Below the pieces are notes generated by a model that saw only the letters and a list, made by a program, of their open reading frames with translations, did not search any database and was not told the origin of the DNA. From Anaerolineales bacterium (GTDB lineage: Bacteria > Chloroflexota > Anaerolineae > Anaerolineales > Villigracilaceae), in contig JAFGKO010000001.1 of NCBI GenBank assembly GCA_016928525.1, positions 1 through 34,131 of the forward strand: DNA of 34,131 bases, read 5' to 3'. Shown piece by piece: positions 33,813 through 34,131 of the stretch (position 1 is the stretch's first letter; each line of letters begins with the position of its first letter). A program made the position numbers and the translations under genes.

Positions 33813-34131
33813 CAAAGTGACTTAGTTTTAAGGGTTGTAGCCAATGAATAATGAACTAAAAAATGGCCTGATTCTGACAGAATTTGTGGTACTGGTGAAA
33901 ATGAGGCATGATTGGCTAAAACTCCACCACGAGCCTAGCCAATATACCTCCAAGACAGTGTACCAAAACAATAGCCGATGTTACAAGGCCTTGCAAGCGT
34001 ATCTACAGCTTTCTTAAAGATACTGTTGGCAAACCAATCAGAACGAGTAAGATAATAGGTGGAGGTCAGGATGTGTCTAAAGGTACAACCACCGTGGGAG
34101 ATGCCAGAAGAAACGGGGCGGATTGGCAAGA
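33813..34131. other. Terminal region with stem-loop and unassigned short ORFs
   Basis: A stem ATTGGCTA (33911-33918) with TAGCCAAT (33936-33943) encloses a 17-nt loop, and TAGCCAAT also occurs at 33838-33845. Short frames overlap here: a 57-codon plus ORF from 33844, and a minus frame from 34129 to 33935 that is open at the window edge. None resembles a protein I recognise. I see no clear terminator for the operon. Confidence 0.3.

Noticed and set aside
33844..34131. Short ORFs at the right edge that might be a transposase fragment
   Set aside because: Three overlapping frames read open for short distances and none contains a motif I can tie to a family.

Overview
The window looks like a chromosomal segment of a member of the Chloroflexota, probably class Anaerolineae. 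This is inferred from the mix of genes: bacterial DnaA, an archaeal-style upper mevalonate cluster, a DUF4143 ATPase next to a SWIM protein, and sugar ABC operons with separate lipoprotein receptors. No rRNA or other marker gene is present to confirm it.

Layout. (1) Positions 1-3600 are genomic debris. There is a 3'-terminal fragment of a secreted protein with 372-bp tandem repeats (minus). It abuts, at about 836-843, a 5'-truncated radical SAM/SPASM pseudogene (plus) that also carries an in-frame TAG. Next comes an insertion sequence whose DDE transposase is cut by an in-frame TGA before its catalytic Glu. (2) 3600-8000: a lipoprotein with an SH3 domain, a Mg/Co-chelatase locus (AAA subunit plus VWA domain) joined by an A9 run that looks like a -1 programmed frameshift site, and an acyltransferase-3 membrane protein. 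(3) 8000-11540: dnaA and an orphan GAF-GAF-histidine kinase. (4) 11669-15904: class II HMG-CoA reductase, HMG-CoA synthase, an archaeal-type thiolase and a DUF35 Zn-ribbon/OB protein. Together they take acetyl-CoA to mevalonate, but the thiolase appears to lack its nucleophilic Cys. (5) 16180-21000: an accessory island with an AbiEi/AbiEii toxin-antitoxin pair and, divergently, a DUF4143 ATPase and a SWIM zinc-finger protein. The ATPase promoter overlaps a perfect 13-bp palindrome, and a 38-bp imperfect direct repeat flanks the ATPase-SWIM unit. (6) 21114-33812: one long plus-strand catabolic operon.

The catabolic operon is the most coherent system here. Its order is DeoR regulator, amidohydrolase, SIS-domain sugar-phosphate isomerase/deaminase, ABC receptor lipoprotein and two MalF/MalG-type permeases, GH4 alpha-galactosidase-type enzyme, GH114 lipoprotein (endo-alpha-1,4-polygalactosaminidase family), LacD-type tagatose-bisphosphate aldolase, MFS transporter, PfkB kinase, and a GatZ/KbaZ-type protein. 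Read together, I infer a pathway that cleaves an alpha-linked galactose/galactosamine polymer (fungal galactosaminogalactan or Pel-like) at the cell surface. The oligomers would be imported, hydrolysed inside the cell, and funnelled through tagatose phosphates to triose phosphates. No ABC ATPase is encoded with it. The substrate is an inference from family assignments, not seen directly.
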